Assembly (NCBI RefSeq): GCF_001545155.1
Contig: NZ_CP014226.1
Span: 3,259,931 to 3,323,930, forward strand
Length of the DNA stretch: 64,000 nucleotides
Direction: 5' to 3'
Origin: Halomonas chromatireducens
Lineage (GTDB): Bacteria; Pseudomonadota; Gammaproteobacteria; Pseudomonadales; Halomonadaceae
This document shows positions 44,299 through 54,294 of this stretch, one piece after another (position 1 is the stretch's first letter; every line of letters starts with the position of its first letter). Made by a program: the position numbers and the translations under genes. The notes under the pieces were generated by a model, which searched no databases, was not told the DNA's origin, and worked only from the letters and a program-made list of their open reading frames with translations.

Positions 44299-45156
44299 AT
44301 GCCCGAACTGCCGCTCTCACAGCCAAGCCAGCGATCGGATGCCACTCGTCTGGATTCGGATCGCCCCAACACAGCGGGGCCGATCATCGACTTCGCCCCC
44401 GACGTCAGTTGTCTCGATGTCGAGGGGTTGAGCCTGGCCTACGGTGGCAAGCCGGCGCTTCGCGACCTGACCCTGCGGGTGCCGCGGCACCGGGTCACGG
44501 CCTTCATCGGACCCTCCGGCTGCGGCAAGTCGACCCTGCTGCGGGCCCTGAACCGGCTCCACGATCTCAACGAGGCGGTGAGTCGGCAGGGCAGCATCCG
44601 CCTGGAGGGACAGGAGATCCATGCACCCGAGGTGGCGGTGGACGAGCTGCGGCGCCGGGTGGGGATGGTGTTCCAGGCACCCAACCCGTTTCCCATGTCG
44701 ATCTACGAGAACGTGGCTTTCGGACTCCGGCTGCAGGGCGGCCTGACGCGGCGGCGGATGAACGACATCGTCGAGTGGGCGTTGGAGGCGGCGGCGCTGT
44801 GGGATGAGGTGAAGGATCGCCTGCGTGCCTCGGCCTGGTCGCTCTCCATCGGCCAGCAGCAGCGCCTGGTGATCGCCAGGACCCTGGCCGTTCGCCCCGA
44901 GGTTCTGCTGCTCGACGAGCCGGCCTCGGCGCTGGACCCGATCTCGACGCTGAAGATCGAGGAGCTGATTCGCAGCCTGAAGTCGCAGCTGACCCTGGTG
45001 CTGGTCACCCACAACATGCAGCAGGCAGCGCGGGTTTCGGACTACACCGCCTTCCTCCACGACGGTGAACTGGTGGAGTACGCCCCCACGGCCAGCTTGT
45101 TCACCAACCCGCGCCTGGCGCGCACCGAAAACTACATCACCGGCCGCATGGCCTGA
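44299..45156 (+). CDS. pstB: Phosphate ABC transporter ATPase PstB, copy 1
   Basis: A 285-residue nucleotide-binding subunit. Walker [11 protein letters not shown]-loop [19 protein letters not shown], Walker [14 protein letters not shown] and the switch His in [14 protein letters not shown] are standard. The ABC signature is altered: LSIGQQQRL instead of LSGGQQQRL, so the second residue after Leu-Ser is Ile. Copy 2 in this window has the normal LSGGQ. About 35 residues precede the ATPase fold. GGAGG lies 13 nt upstream of ATG 44299. Confidence 0.94.
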   Translation: MPELPLSQPSQRSDATRLDSDRPNTAGPIIDFAPDVSCLDVEGLSLAYGGKPALRDLTLRVPRHRVTAFIGPSGCGKSTLLRALNRLHDLNEAVSRQGSIRLEGQEIHAPEVAVDELRRRVGMVFQAPNPFPMSIYENVAFGLRLQGGLTRRRMNDIVEWALEAAALWDEVKDRLRASAWSLSIGQQQRLVIARTLAVRPEVLLLDEPASALDPISTLKIEELIRSLKSQLTLVLVTHNMQQAARVSDYTAFLHDGELVEYAPTASLFTNPRLARTENYITGRMA

Positions 45157-45175
45157 CGGTCACCAGGAGAGTCAC

Positions 45176-45904
45176 ATGGACATCACCAGCGACACCCATA
45201 GCCAGCATATCTCCCGGCAGTTCAATCAGGAGCTGGAGGAGCTCAAGACCCACCTGATGACCATGGGGGGGCTGGTCGAGAACCAGGTCCTGGAGGCGGT
45301 CAGGGCCCTGCTCGAGGGCGACAGCCGGCTGGCCGAAAAGGTCCGCGACAGAGATCGCCAGGTCAACGACATGCAGCTCAAGATCGACGACGAGTGTACC
45401 CGGGTGCTGGCGCGCCGGCAGCCGGCGGCGTCGGACCTGCGCCTGGTACTGGCGGTGATCCGTGCCACGGCGGACCTGGAGCGGATCGGCGACGAAGCGA
45501 GCAAGATCGCCCGCAACGCCCTGAGCCTGATCGAGAGCGGCACCACCGTGCGCGGACTGGTGGAAGTGCGCCACATCAGCGAGCACGTGCGCAAGATGCT
45601 GCGCGATGCGCTGACGGCCTTCGCCCGTTTCGATACCGAGCTGGCGCTGCAGGTGGTGCGCGAGGACGAGGCGGTAGACGACGAATACGGCAGCGCCATG
45701 CGCTCGTTGATGACCTTCATGATGGAGGACAACCGCGCCATCGGTCCGGTGCTAAGCGTGATGTGGATACTGCGTGCCCTGGAACGGGTCGGTGATCATG
45801 CCGACAACCTGGCGGAGTACGTCATCTACCTGGTCAAGGGGCTGGATATTCGTCACATGGACCCGGACCAGATCGATGAGGATGCGCTCAAGCGTCGTGG
45901 TTGA
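45176..45904 (+). CDS. phoU: Phosphate signalling regulator PhoU
   Basis: A 242-residue all-helical PhoU: two three-helix repeats with the family metal/PhoR-contact motifs DLERIGDEASKIARNA (near 100) and ALERVGDHADNLAEYVIY (near 205). It links Pst transport state to PhoR and represses PhoB when phosphate is high. ATG 45176 has AGGAG 6 nt upstream, 19 bp after pstB1. Its end overlaps phoR (opposite strand) by 17 bp. With no other canonical phoU next to copy 2, it may serve both transporters. Confidence 0.95.
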   Translation: MDITSDTHSQHISRQFNQELEELKTHLMTMGGLVENQVLEAVRALLEGDSRLAEKVRDRDRQVNDMQLKIDDECTRVLARRQPAASDLRLVLAVIRATADLERIGDEASKIARNALSLIESGTTVRGLVEVRHISEHVRKMLRDALTAFARFDTELALQVVREDEAVDDEYGSAMRSLMTFMMEDNRAIGPVLSVMWILRALERVGDHADNLAEYVIYLVKGLDIRHMDPDQIDEDALKRRG

Positions 45905-47195
45905 GGCGCGGTGAGACCAGCCGCCCTTCGGGAAAGACGCAGCGGAATAGCGCCCCCTGGCCGGGGCGCGTATCGATCTCCAGGTTGGCGTCGTGGCGCA
46001 GCAGCACATGCTTGACGATGGCCAGCCCCAGGCCGGTGCCGCCGGTGGCAGTGCTCCTGCCCTTGTCGACCCGGTAGAAGCGCTCGGTGAGCCGGGGCAC
46101 ATGCTCCGGGTCGATGCCGTCGCCGTCGTCTTCTACCTCGATACAGGCACCTGGGCCGCACGCCTTCCAGCGCAGGACGATCTGGCTGCCTGCCGGGGTG
46201 TAGCGCACGGCGTTGTAAGCCAGGTTCGATACCGCACTGCGTATCTCCTGTTCGCTGCCGAGCAGCGGCCGCTGCTCGTCGATTTCCACCGAGATCTGCT
46301 GCTGGCCGTTGGCGAGCGCTGCGGCATCGTGGCGGACGCTCTCGAGCAGCTCGCTCATGTCCAGCGGCGCGTGGTCGTCACCGCTCTGCTCGAGCTCCAG
46401 TCGTGACAGCAGCAGCAGGTCGTTGACCAGGCTCTGCATGCGCGTGGTCTGTCCCTGCATCTGGGCGAGGCTGCGGGCGAGGCGGGGTGGCAGCTGGTCG
46501 GCGTTGTCGGCGTAGGTCTCGAGATAGCCGGCCAGCACGGTCAGCGGGGTCCTCAGTTCGTGAGAGACGTTGGCGACGAAGTCGCGCCGCATCTGCTCCA
46601 GGCGATGCAGGCGCGTGATGTCCCGCGCCATCAACAGGCGCTCGTCGTCACCGTAGAGGGTGATCTGGATCTGCAGGACCATCCGCTCGTCGATGGGCGA
46701 GGGCAGCGTGAGGGGGTCACGGTAGTCGCGGGCATTGAAGTAGGCGACGAAGCGCGGATCGCGTACCAGATTTGTGATGTGCTGGCCGCGATCCTGGTGG
46801 GTGCGCAGGCCCAGCATGCGGTCGGCGGCGCCGTTCCACCACTCCAGGTCGCCATGCTGGTCGAGCATCACCACGCTGTCGCGCATGGCTTCGGAGGACT
46901 CCTGGATGCGCTTGAGCGTGGTACGTAGCCGCTCCTGGGTATGGCGCTGGCCTTTCTGATAGCGGTAGAGCCGATCGAACAGCTCCCCCCACAGGCCATT
47001 GGCGGCGGGTGGCTCGGCCTGGGGGTTGCGGGTGAGCCAGCGGTGAAGGGCGCGAAGCCGGCGCAGGTGGCGGTAAAGGTAGACGCCCATGCCGGCGGCA
47101 AGGCCGAGCCCGAAGGCCGAGAAGAACCAGCCGATCAGGCCGCCGGCCCCGGCCAACAGCCCTAGCCGCCAGATTTCATGGCTCCATAGGCGCAT
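45888..47195 (-). CDS. phoR: Phosphate regulon sensor histidine kinase PhoR
   Basis: A 435-residue kinase. An N-terminal membrane hairpin (LLAGAGGLIGWFFSAFGLGLAAGMGVYL) without a large periplasmic loop is typical of PhoR. A PAS domain (about 100-200) follows, then HisKA with the phospho-His in FVANVSHELRTPLTVLAGYLE (near 222), and HATPase boxes NLAYNAVRYTP, DDGDGIDPEHV and GGTGLGLAIVKHV. ATG 47195 is 1 bp after the phoB stop, so they are coupled. The 3' end overlaps phoU tail to tail by 17 bp. Confidence 0.94.
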   Translation of the reverse strand: MRLWSHEIWRLGLLAGAGGLIGWFFSAFGLGLAAGMGVYLYRHLRRLRALHRWLTRNPQAEPPAANGLWGELFDRLYRYQKGQRHTQERLRTTLKRIQESSEAMRDSVVMLDQHGDLEWWNGAADRMLGLRTHQDRGQHITNLVRDPRFVAYFNARDYRDPLTLPSPIDERMVLQIQITLYGDDERLLMARDITRLHRLEQMRRDFVANVSHELRTPLTVLAGYLETYADNADQLPPRLARSLAQMQGQTTRMQSLVNDLLLLSRLELEQSGDDHAPLDMSELLESVRHDAAALANGQQQISVEIDEQRPLLGSEQEIRSAVSNLAYNAVRYTPAGSQIVLRWKACGPGACIEVEDDGDGIDPEHVPRLTERFYRVDKGRSTATGGTGLGLAIVKHVLLRHDANLEIDTRPGQGALFRCVFPEGRLVSPRLNHDA

Positions 47196-47196
47196 G

Positions 47197-47886
<690 letters not shown>

Positions 47887-48004
47887 TCGGGGCCTCTAGC
47901 TCAGTAGCGGGTCGATGACGATAACAGCACGATATCATGTCATTTCGATGACAGCGCTATCGCACCCGGCGACCCAATGGAAGTGACGACGGTGGGTGCC
48001 GGCA

Positions 48005-48820
48005 TCATCCATAGCGTCCGGTGATGTAATCCTCGGTCTGCTTCTTCTCGGGCTCGGTGAAGATGGTGTTGGTCTCGCCGAACTCGACGAGGTCGCCCAG
48101 GTACATGAAGGCTGTGTAGTCGGAGACCCTGGCCGCCTGCTGCATGTTGTGGGTGACGATGAGGATGGTGTACTGCTCCTTGAGCTCGTGGATCAGTTCC
48201 TCGATCTTCAGCGTCGAGATCGGGTCCAGCGCCGAGGCCGGTTCGTCGAGCAGGATCACCTCCGGCTCGATGGCGATGGCCCGGGCGATCACCAGGCGCT
48301 GCTGCTGGCCGCCGGAGAGGCCGAAGGCGTTGTCGCCGAGCCGGTCCTTGACCTCGTCCCACAGCGCCGCGCCACGCAGCGAGCGCTCGACCACCTCGTC
48401 GAGCACCGACTTGCTGTTGACGCCCTGCAGGCGCAGGCCGTAGGCGACGTTCTCGTAGATCGACTTGGGAAAGGGATTGGGCTTCTGGAACACCATGCCC
48501 ACCTTGCGGCGCAGCTCGGCGACATCCACGCCGCGGGCGTAGATATTCTCGTCGTCGAGCAGGATCTCGCCCTCGATGCGGCAGATGTCGACCAGGTCGT
48601 TCATGCGGTTGAAGCAGCGCAGCAGGGTCGACTTGCCGCAGCCCGAGGGGCCGATAAAGGCGGTCACCTTGTTGGCCGGGATATCCAGGTCGATGCCCTT
48701 GAGCGCCTGGTCCTTGCCGTAGAACAGGTTGAGGTCGCGCACCTTGAAGGTGGTCTTGCCCATGCCGAGCATGGCGTCGCGATGGCTGGCGGTGGTCATG
48801 GCTGACGTCATGGTAGTCAT
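48005..48820 (-). CDS. pstB: Phosphate ABC transporter ATPase PstB, copy 2
   Basis: A 271-residue ATPase with a fully canonical set: [57 protein letters not shown] and [14 protein letters not shown]. The start ATG 48820 has AGAGG 7 nt upstream; an upstream in-frame ATG at 48865 is too early for the family. It is the last pst gene of the minus-strand cluster and is followed by phoB after 118 bp. Confidence 0.95.
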   Translation of the reverse strand: MTTMTSAMTTASHRDAMLGMGKTTFKVRDLNLFYGKDQALKGIDLDIPANKVTAFIGPSGCGKSTLLRCFNRMNDLVDICRIEGEILLDDENIYARGVDVAELRRKVGMVFQKPNPFPKSIYENVAYGLRLQGVNSKSVLDEVVERSLRGAALWDEVKDRLGDNAFGLSGGQQQRLVIARAIAIEPEVILLDEPASALDPISTLKIEELIHELKEQYTILIVTHNMQQAARVSDYTAFMYLGDLVEFGETNTIFTEPEKKQTEDYITGRYG

Positions 48821-48880
48821 CTCTCGCCTCTTGGGTGTTGTGGCGACGGCCCAGGCCGTCGCCATGCAGTCGGGTTGGCG

Positions 48881-50557
48881 TCAATCGGACGCGGCGCGGT
48901 AGCGCTCGCGCAGCCGGTTACGGATGCTGATGGCGGTCATGTTGAGCACGATGATCAGGATCACCAGCACCAGCGCCGTGGCGTAGACCAGCGGCCGCGC
49001 GGCTTCGACGTTGGGGCTCTGGAAGCCGACGTCGTAGATATGAAAGCCCAGGTGCATGATCTGGCGATCCAGATGCACGAAGGGGAAGCTGCCATCCACC
49101 GGCAGCGTCGGCGCCAGCTTGACGACGCCCACCAGCATCAGCGGCGCCACCTCGCCCGCCGCCCGGGCAATGGCCAGGATCATTCCGGTCATCATCGCCG
49201 GGGTGGCCAGCGGCACCACCACCTTCCACAGCGTCTCGGACTTGGTCGCCCCCAGGGCCAGGCTGCCCTGGCGCACCGAGGAGGGAATCCGCGCCAGGCC
49301 CTCCTCAGTGGAGACGATCACCACCGGCAGGGTCAGCAGCGCCAGGGTCAGCGAAGCCCAGATCAGCGCCGGCGAGCCGAAGGTGGGCGAGGGCAGGCGG
49401 TCGGAATAGAACAGCTCATCGAGGGAGCCGCCCAGGGTGTAGACGAAGAAGCCCAGGCCGAACACCCCGTAGACGATGGAGGGCACCCCGGCGAGGTTGT
49501 AGACCGAGATCCGGATCAACTTGAGCAGCGGGCCCTGCTTGGCGTACTCGCGCAGGTAGATGGCCGCCAGTACGCCGAAGGGACTGACGATCAGCGACAT
49601 CAGCAGCACCATGGTCACGGTGCCGAAGATCGCCGGAAAGATGCCGCCGGCGGTATTCGCCTCGCGGGGCTCACCGCTTACGAAGGCCCAGAACTGCTGC
49701 ACATAGGCCGCCGCCTTGGCGCTCAGGCTCAGGCTGTTGGGCTGCACCGCGCTCACGATCTCGCCGACGCTGATCTCGACCTCCTCGCCACCGGCCACAC
49801 TGGCCACCAGCACGTCCCGGCGGCTCGCCTGGCGCAGTACATCGAGCTCCTGGCGCAACACCTGGAACTCCGCCTGCAGCGAGGCGCCTTCGCTCTCGAT
49901 GCGCTCCAGCGCATCGGCGAGTGCCTCCGGCGCGATATCCGGGTCACGCTGCAGTCCGCGCTGCTGCAGGCGCAGCGCTTCCATGCGCTCGCTGATTACT
50001 CCCACGTCGCGGCGCTCGATGCGACGGATCTCGCGAAACAGGTCATTGCCACGGGCGATGCGTTCCTGCAGCGCGTCCCAAAGTCCCTCGCCCTCGGCGA
50101 CCACCTCGCCATTCTCGAGCAGCCGCAGCGGATAGCCGAAGAAGTCCCCCCACTCGCGGCGCTCCAGCACCATGGCGTCGGGGGGCGTCTGCCATTCGCT
50201 CATCTGCAGTTCGGGGTACCAGGCAAAGTCGCGTCCGGTGACGTCGCGGTTGCCCTGCTTGATCAGGTGGCGAGTCACCAGGTCGCCCTCGCCCAGTTCC
50301 GGCGGCACGGCGATGCCGGCATCCCGCGCCACCTGGACCGGAATGGTCTGGGAGCGCACGTGCTCGCCGACCACCATCTGGCCCAATCCCAGCTCAGGGT
50401 CACCGACCTGAAACTCGACGATCTCGGCCGGCCAGAAGTGGCTTAGGCCGCGCACGGCGATCAGGCCAATCAGGCCCACGACCATGATCACGGAGATCGC
50501 GACAGCCCCGGCATTCAGCCAGATCCAGGGGGCGCCGCTCTTGTACCATTGCTTCAT
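48881..50557 (-). CDS. pstA: Phosphate ABC transporter permease PstA, copy 2
   Basis: A 558-residue permease with the same plan as copy 1: helix 1 near residues 12-36, an extended periplasmic region of about 220 residues with a coiled coil (residues ~150-205, for example RIESEGASLQAEFQVLRQEL), then the permease core (LMSLIVSPFGVLAAIYLREYA, VPSIVYGVFGLGFFVY, QGSLALGATKSETLWKVVVP, ARAAGEVAPLMLVG). ATG 50557 has AGGAG 6 nt upstream; ATG 50560 is directly adjacent. It lies 15 bp after pstC2. Confidence 0.94.
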   Translation of the reverse strand: MKQWYKSGAPWIWLNAGAVAISVIMVVGLIGLIAVRGLSHFWPAEIVEFQVGDPELGLGQMVVGEHVRSQTIPVQVARDAGIAVPPELGEGDLVTRHLIKQGNRDVTGRDFAWYPELQMSEWQTPPDAMVLERREWGDFFGYPLRLLENGEVVAEGEGLWDALQERIARGNDLFREIRRIERRDVGVISERMEALRLQQRGLQRDPDIAPEALADALERIESEGASLQAEFQVLRQELDVLRQASRRDVLVASVAGGEEVEISVGEIVSAVQPNSLSLSAKAAAYVQQFWAFVSGEPREANTAGGIFPAIFGTVTMVLLMSLIVSPFGVLAAIYLREYAKQGPLLKLIRISVYNLAGVPSIVYGVFGLGFFVYTLGGSLDELFYSDRLPSPTFGSPALIWASLTLALLTLPVVIVSTEEGLARIPSSVRQGSLALGATKSETLWKVVVPLATPAMMTGMILAIARAAGEVAPLMLVGVVKLAPTLPVDGSFPFVHLDRQIMHLGFHIYDVGFQSPNVEAARPLVYATALVLVILIIVLNMTAISIRNRLRERYRAASD

Positions 50558-50572
50558 CATCGACTCCTGGAA

Positions 50573-52876
50573 TTAGAGACTGCTGTAGCGCTTGCGCAGG
50601 CGCTGACGAATGATTTCGGCCAGGGTGTTGACCACGAAGGTCATGGCCAGCAGGACCAGGGCGGCGAGGAACAGCACCCGGAAGTGGCTCGAGCCCACCG
50701 CGGTTTCGGTCAGTTCGACGGCGATATTCGCCGACAGGGTGCGCATGCCCTCGAAGATGTTGAAGTTCATGATCGGGCTGTTGCCGGTGGCCATCAGCAC
50801 GATCATGGTTTCGCCCACGGCGCGCCCGAAGCCCATCATCACCGCCGAGAACATCCCGGGGCTGGCGGTGGGAAGCACCACGCCCAGCACCGTCTGCCAG
50901 CGGGTGGCGCCCAGCGCCAGCGAGCCCTGGGTCAGGTGGCGCGGCACGTTGAACACCGCGTCCTCGGCGATCGAGAAGATCGTCGGAATCACCGCAAAGC
51001 CCATGGCGATGCCTACCACCAGGGCGTTGCGCTGGTCGTAGACGATGCCGATGTCGGTCAACCACTGGCGCATATTGCCGTCGAACAGCCAGATCTCCAG
51101 GTGCGGGCTCATGGCCACACAGAACCAGCCCACCAGCAGGATCACCGGCACCAGCAGCGCCGCTTCCCAGCCCTCCGGCGCCAGCCGACGAATACCCTCC
51201 GGCAGTCGGCTCCAGACGTAGGCGAAGGCCAGCATCGCCAGCGGCATCAGCAGCAGTACGCTGAACACCGCGGGCAGGCTGCCCTCGATGAAGGGCGCCA
51301 GCCACAGGCCGGCGAGGAACCCGAGGATCACCGTCGGCAGTGCCTCCATGATCTCGATGGTCGGCTTGACCTTGCCGCGCAGCTTGGGGGTCATGAAGTA
51401 GGCGGTATAGACAGCTCCCATCAGCGCCAGCGGGGTGGCGAACAGCATGGCGTAGAAGGCCGCCTTGAGGGTGCCGACGGTGAGCGGCATCAGGCTCATC
51501 TTGGGCTCGAAGGCATCGGTGGATGCGGTGGACTGCCAGATATAGCGCGGCTCGCTGCGTCCTTCGTACCAGACCTTGCCCCACAGCGACGACAGCGAGA
51601 TGTCCGGGTGGCGATTCGCCACCTCGGCGCGCTGCAGCTGGCGTTGGTCATCGACGATCAGCGCCATGGTATTCACCGGCGAGACCGCGATCCGGCTCAG
51701 CGGCCCCTCGGTCATGCGGGCCTGAAAGACATCCTGCCCGGCGGTGGTGTGGTGAATACCGAGGTAGCCCTGATCGTCGCCGACCAGGAACCCGTGGCGG
51801 TTGTACTCCGGCTCGATATGGGTAATGGCGCCCTGGTAGCGGGCGAAGTCGCGGATGTGCTCGAGGCTGTGCTGCCCGCCGCTCTGGCGCACCGGGAAGT
51901 ACTGGCGCACCTGGCCGTCGCTGGTCCCGGCAATGATCGACACCGTGCCGTTGAGATAGGCCATCTTGGTGACCTGGCCCTGGTCGGTGACCTGTACGGC
52001 ACCCAGGTAGTCGACGCTGTCGAGGTTGCCGATGTCGTAGTGGTGGATCCGACCAGCGTCATCGCCCACGTAGAGGTGGCGGAAGCGACCGTCGATGAGG
52101 ATCTGGCGCGGCTCGCCGTCGAAGGCCGGCAGCGTGACCGTGTCCTGCTCGATACTGACCTCGCCGGTCATCAGGTTCTCGCGACGCTCGAACGAGGCCA
52201 GCAGCAGCTCGCCGTCCTCGGTGGCCGCGGCAATGTAGGTGCCGCGATCGCTGACCTGCACGCCGAGCACCTCTATGGCACGTCCCTGCTCGTCGAGGGT
52301 GATCGGCTCATCGCCCAGCGGCAGCGCCAGGTCGGGCTCGATATGACGCAGGTTATCGGGATAGGAAAGCGCGTACTCCAGTACCCCGAGCGACACCTGG
52401 CCGTTATCGAAGCCGTAGGCCACCGCATTGGCATTGGCGACGGCGGTGGCCACCGCCATGGTCGTCGCCTGCTCCGGGATCGGCAGCGCGAACTGGGTGC
52501 GGATCGCACCGTCCTCGGTCTCGAAGAAGGTGACGTTACCAAGCTGGGAGAAGCTGGTACCCAGCTGGTTATAGCGCTCCAGGGTCAGGTGCACCAGTTC
52601 GTCGTCGGCGCCGACACCCGGCACGCTGTAGCTGGCCTGGGGGGCGACGCTCGCCGAACGAAACAGCGGCGCCACTTCGGAGAACAGATAGACGAAGATC
52701 ATCGCCAGGGCGGCGACCACGCCGATCCCGGCAATGCCGATGCCGTAGCGTGAAAAGTGATCCTTGAAGGCGCGCCGCTTGCGCAGCCGCTCGCGTTGCT
52801 CGGGTGAGGGCAGCAGCGAGCGCTGCCCGCCAGGGGCGATTTGACGACGTTGTGGTGACTGGGAAATGTCATTCAT
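50573..52876 (-). CDS. pstC: Phosphate ABC transporter permease PstC, copy 2, with periplasmic propeller-like domain
   Basis: A 767-residue permease. After a first helix (IGIAGIGVVAALAMIFVYLF) comes a ~360-residue insert made of repeated beta-strand units with Asp/Gly turns (ATEDGELLLASFER, GDDAGRIHHYDIGN, GTSDGQVRQYFPV, GDDQGYLGIHHTT), which looks like a WD/beta-propeller-type domain and should face the periplasm. The permease core begins near residue 450 (LKAAFYAMLFATPLALMGAVY) with GSLALGATRWQTVLGVVLP and GRAVGETMIVLMATGNSP. Copy 1 lacks the insert. A perfect Pho box lies 56 bp upstream of ATG 52876. Confidence 0.93.
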   Translation of the reverse strand: MNDISQSPQRRQIAPGGQRSLLPSPEQRERLRKRRAFKDHFSRYGIGIAGIGVVAALAMIFVYLFSEVAPLFRSASVAPQASYSVPGVGADDELVHLTLERYNQLGTSFSQLGNVTFFETEDGAIRTQFALPIPEQATTMAVATAVANANAVAYGFDNGQVSLGVLEYALSYPDNLRHIEPDLALPLGDEPITLDEQGRAIEVLGVQVSDRGTYIAAATEDGELLLASFERRENLMTGEVSIEQDTVTLPAFDGEPRQILIDGRFRHLYVGDDAGRIHHYDIGNLDSVDYLGAVQVTDQGQVTKMAYLNGTVSIIAGTSDGQVRQYFPVRQSGGQHSLEHIRDFARYQGAITHIEPEYNRHGFLVGDDQGYLGIHHTTAGQDVFQARMTEGPLSRIAVSPVNTMALIVDDQRQLQRAEVANRHPDISLSSLWGKVWYEGRSEPRYIWQSTASTDAFEPKMSLMPLTVGTLKAAFYAMLFATPLALMGAVYTAYFMTPKLRGKVKPTIEIMEALPTVILGFLAGLWLAPFIEGSLPAVFSVLLLMPLAMLAFAYVWSRLPEGIRRLAPEGWEAALLVPVILLVGWFCVAMSPHLEIWLFDGNMRQWLTDIGIVYDQRNALVVGIAMGFAVIPTIFSIAEDAVFNVPRHLTQGSLALGATRWQTVLGVVLPTASPGMFSAVMMGFGRAVGETMIVLMATGNSPIMNFNIFEGMRTLSANIAVELTETAVGSSHFRVLFLAALVLLAMTFVVNTLAEIIRQRLRKRYSSL

Positions 52877-52931
52877 GATGGATTGGCAGTCCCGGCGAGT
52901 GCGAAAGGTAGGGCAAGCGTAAGGGGCGTAG

Positions 52932-52949
52932 ATGACAGATCCATGACAG
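52932..52949 (-). promoter_or_regulatory. Pho box upstream of pstC2
   Basis: On the minus strand this reads CTGTCAT-GGAT-CTGTCAT, a perfect pair of consensus heptamers. Ten bp downstream is TACGCT (plus 52916-52921), a weak -10. The predicted start is about 33 nt before the pstC2 ATG. It gives pstC2A2B2 a promoter separate from pstS2. Confidence 0.9.
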
Positions 52950-52967
52950 TGCTGCCCTCATGCATGC

Positions 52968-52993
52968 GAAAGGGGCGCCGAAGCGCCCCTTTC
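52968..52993 (-). terminator. Terminator of pstS2
   Basis: GAAAGGGGCGC (52968-52978) pairs perfectly with GCGCCCCTTTC (52983-52993) around CGAA. On the minus strand the stem ends in CCCCTTTCGC, 22 nt after the pstS2 stop. It uncouples pstS2 from pstC2A2B2, which has its own Pho promoter just downstream. Confidence 0.75.
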
Positions 52994-53015
52994 ATGGCCA
53001 GCTGAATCATTTGGA

Positions 53016-53969
53016 TCAGTCGAGGCCCAGCTCGCCGCGCACGCGGCTGGCAACCGCCTCGGGCAGCGGGATATAGCCATCACGGTTGGTGACTTCCTGG
53101 CCCTGACGCGACAGGATCATGCGCAGGAACTCGGCCTGCTGCGGATCCAGGTCCTCATTGGGGTGCTTGTTGACGTAGACCATCAGGTAGCGCGCCAGCG
53201 GGTAGTTCTCGTTGTCCACGGTAAAGGCTTCTTCACCTTCGTCACGTGCTACCGGCACCGCACGCACCTGGGAGGTGATGTAGCCGATGCCGGAGTAGCC
53301 GATGCCGTTGACCGACTCGCTGACGCCCTGCACCACCGAGGCGGAGCCCGGCTGCTCGTTGATCGAGGCCTTGAAGTCGCCGCCGCAAAGGGCGTTTTCG
53401 GCGAAGAAACCGTAGGTGCCTGAGACGGCGTTACGGCTATAGAGGGTGAAATCGCGGTTCTCCCAGGCGCCGTCCAGCCCCAGCTGACCCCAGCGCGTGA
53501 TGTCCTCGTCGTAGCCGCAACGGCGGGTATCGGAGAAGATCGCGTCGATCTGCGGGATGGTCAGGCTCTCTATCGGGTTGTCCTGGTTGACGTAGACCGC
53601 CAGGGCGTCGATGGCCACCGGTACCATGGTCGGCGGATAACCGAAGCGCTCCTCGAAGGACTGGATCTCGGAAGTGCGCATCTCGCGGCTCATGGGGCCG
53701 AACTGGGCGGTGCCCTCGGTCAACGCGGTCGGCGCGGTGCCGGAGCCGGCGCCCTGAATCTGGATGTTGACGTTGGGGTAGTAGCCGGCGAACTCTTCGG
53801 CCCACAAGGTCATCAGGTTGTTTAGGGTATCGGAGCCGATGCTGGTCATGTTGCCGGAGATACCGCTGACGGTCTCGTAGTCGGGCAGATCGGGATCGAC
53901 ATCCGCCAGGACAGGCATCGAAATGAACGAGGCGCCGATGACGGCAGCAGCCATTACCTTCAGTTTCAT
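53016..53969 (-). CDS. pstS: Phosphate ABC transporter substrate-binding protein, copy 2
   Basis: A 317-residue exported PstS. A signal peptide ([21 protein letters not shown]) ends near residue 22. Binding segments are [67 protein letters not shown] and [13 protein letters not shown]. It differs clearly from copy 1 (shorter linker, acidic mature chain typical of halophile periplasmic proteins). ATG 53969 has GAGAGA upstream; two Pho boxes and a good -10 precede it, making it the best-regulated pst gene here. Confidence 0.95.
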   Translation of the reverse strand: MKLKVMAAAVIGASFISMPVLADVDPDLPDYETVSGISGNMTSIGSDTLNNLMTLWAEEFAGYYPNVNIQIQGAGSGTAPTALTEGTAQFGPMSREMRTSEIQSFEERFGYPPTMVPVAIDALAVYVNQDNPIESLTIPQIDAIFSDTRRCGYDEDITRWGQLGLDGAWENRDFTLYSRNAVSGTYGFFAENALCGGDFKASINEQPGSASVVQGVSESVNGIGYSGIGYITSQVRAVPVARDEGEEAFTVDNENYPLARYLMVYVNKHPNEDLDPQQAEFLRMILSRQGQEVTNRDGYIPLPEAVASRVRGELGLD

Positions 53970-54046
53970 GTTTCTCTCTCCACTATTTCGCAGCGCTGGC
54001 ATCCAGCTTGGAATCTCGATCACATTCGCGATGACCGATGGCTACG

Positions 54047-54080
54047 ACTATAGGGAGAGCGGATGACACTTCGGTGACAA
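54047..54080 (-). promoter_or_regulatory. Proximal Pho box and -10 of pstS2
   Basis: On the minus strand TTGTCAC-CGAA-GTGTCAT (plus 54063-54080) is followed after 10 bp by TATAGT (plus 54047-54052, 5/6 of the -10 consensus). The predicted start is near 54040, giving a leader of about 70 nt. Confidence 0.88.
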
Positions 54081-54094
54081 AAGCCGGGGGTTTG

Positions 54095-54112
54095 ATGAAC
54101 CTTCTGTGACAG
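54095..54112 (-). promoter_or_regulatory. Distal Pho box of pstS2
   Basis: On the minus strand CTGTCAC-AGAA-GGTTCAT, 14 bp upstream of the proximal box. Tandem boxes are common at strongly induced pstS promoters. Confidence 0.65.
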
Positions 54113-54205
54113 CCTTGTGGGACAGCCCTGTGTAACGGCAAGCGCTCGTGAGTGCCCGTGAAGTGCTGTGCGGCTTGCCGCGACCGCGATAGAATCCGGC
54201 TGGTT

Positions 54206-54238
54206 CCGCCCCTCTTTTTTACCGGCAGGGAGGGGCGG
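54206..54238. repeat. Hairpin upstream of lipoprotein gene
   Basis: CCGCCCCTC (54206-54214) pairs perfectly with GAGGGGCGG (54230-54238), with a 15-nt loop containing six T residues. It lies 57 bp before the lipoprotein ATG. TAGAAT (54190-54195) just upstream is a possible -10. Role unknown. Confidence 0.45.
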
Positions 54239-54294
54239 TGGCCGGCTTGAAAGTTACCGGCAATGACATGCCGAACGTAGGGAGAAGGGGCATT

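Noticed and set aside
47924..47955. Pho box upstream of phoB
   Set aside because: CTGTCAT and CTGTTAT half-sites occur, but the first is followed by an inverted ATGACAT and the pair spacing (27 bp) does not fit the 11-bp phasing; too weak to call.
50549..52753. 734-codon open frame on the plus strand opposite pstC2, with similar long frames opposite pstA2, valS and ilvE
   Set aside because: All are antisense shadows with Ala/Arg/Gly/Asp-rich translations caused by GC-rich third positions; none has family similarity.
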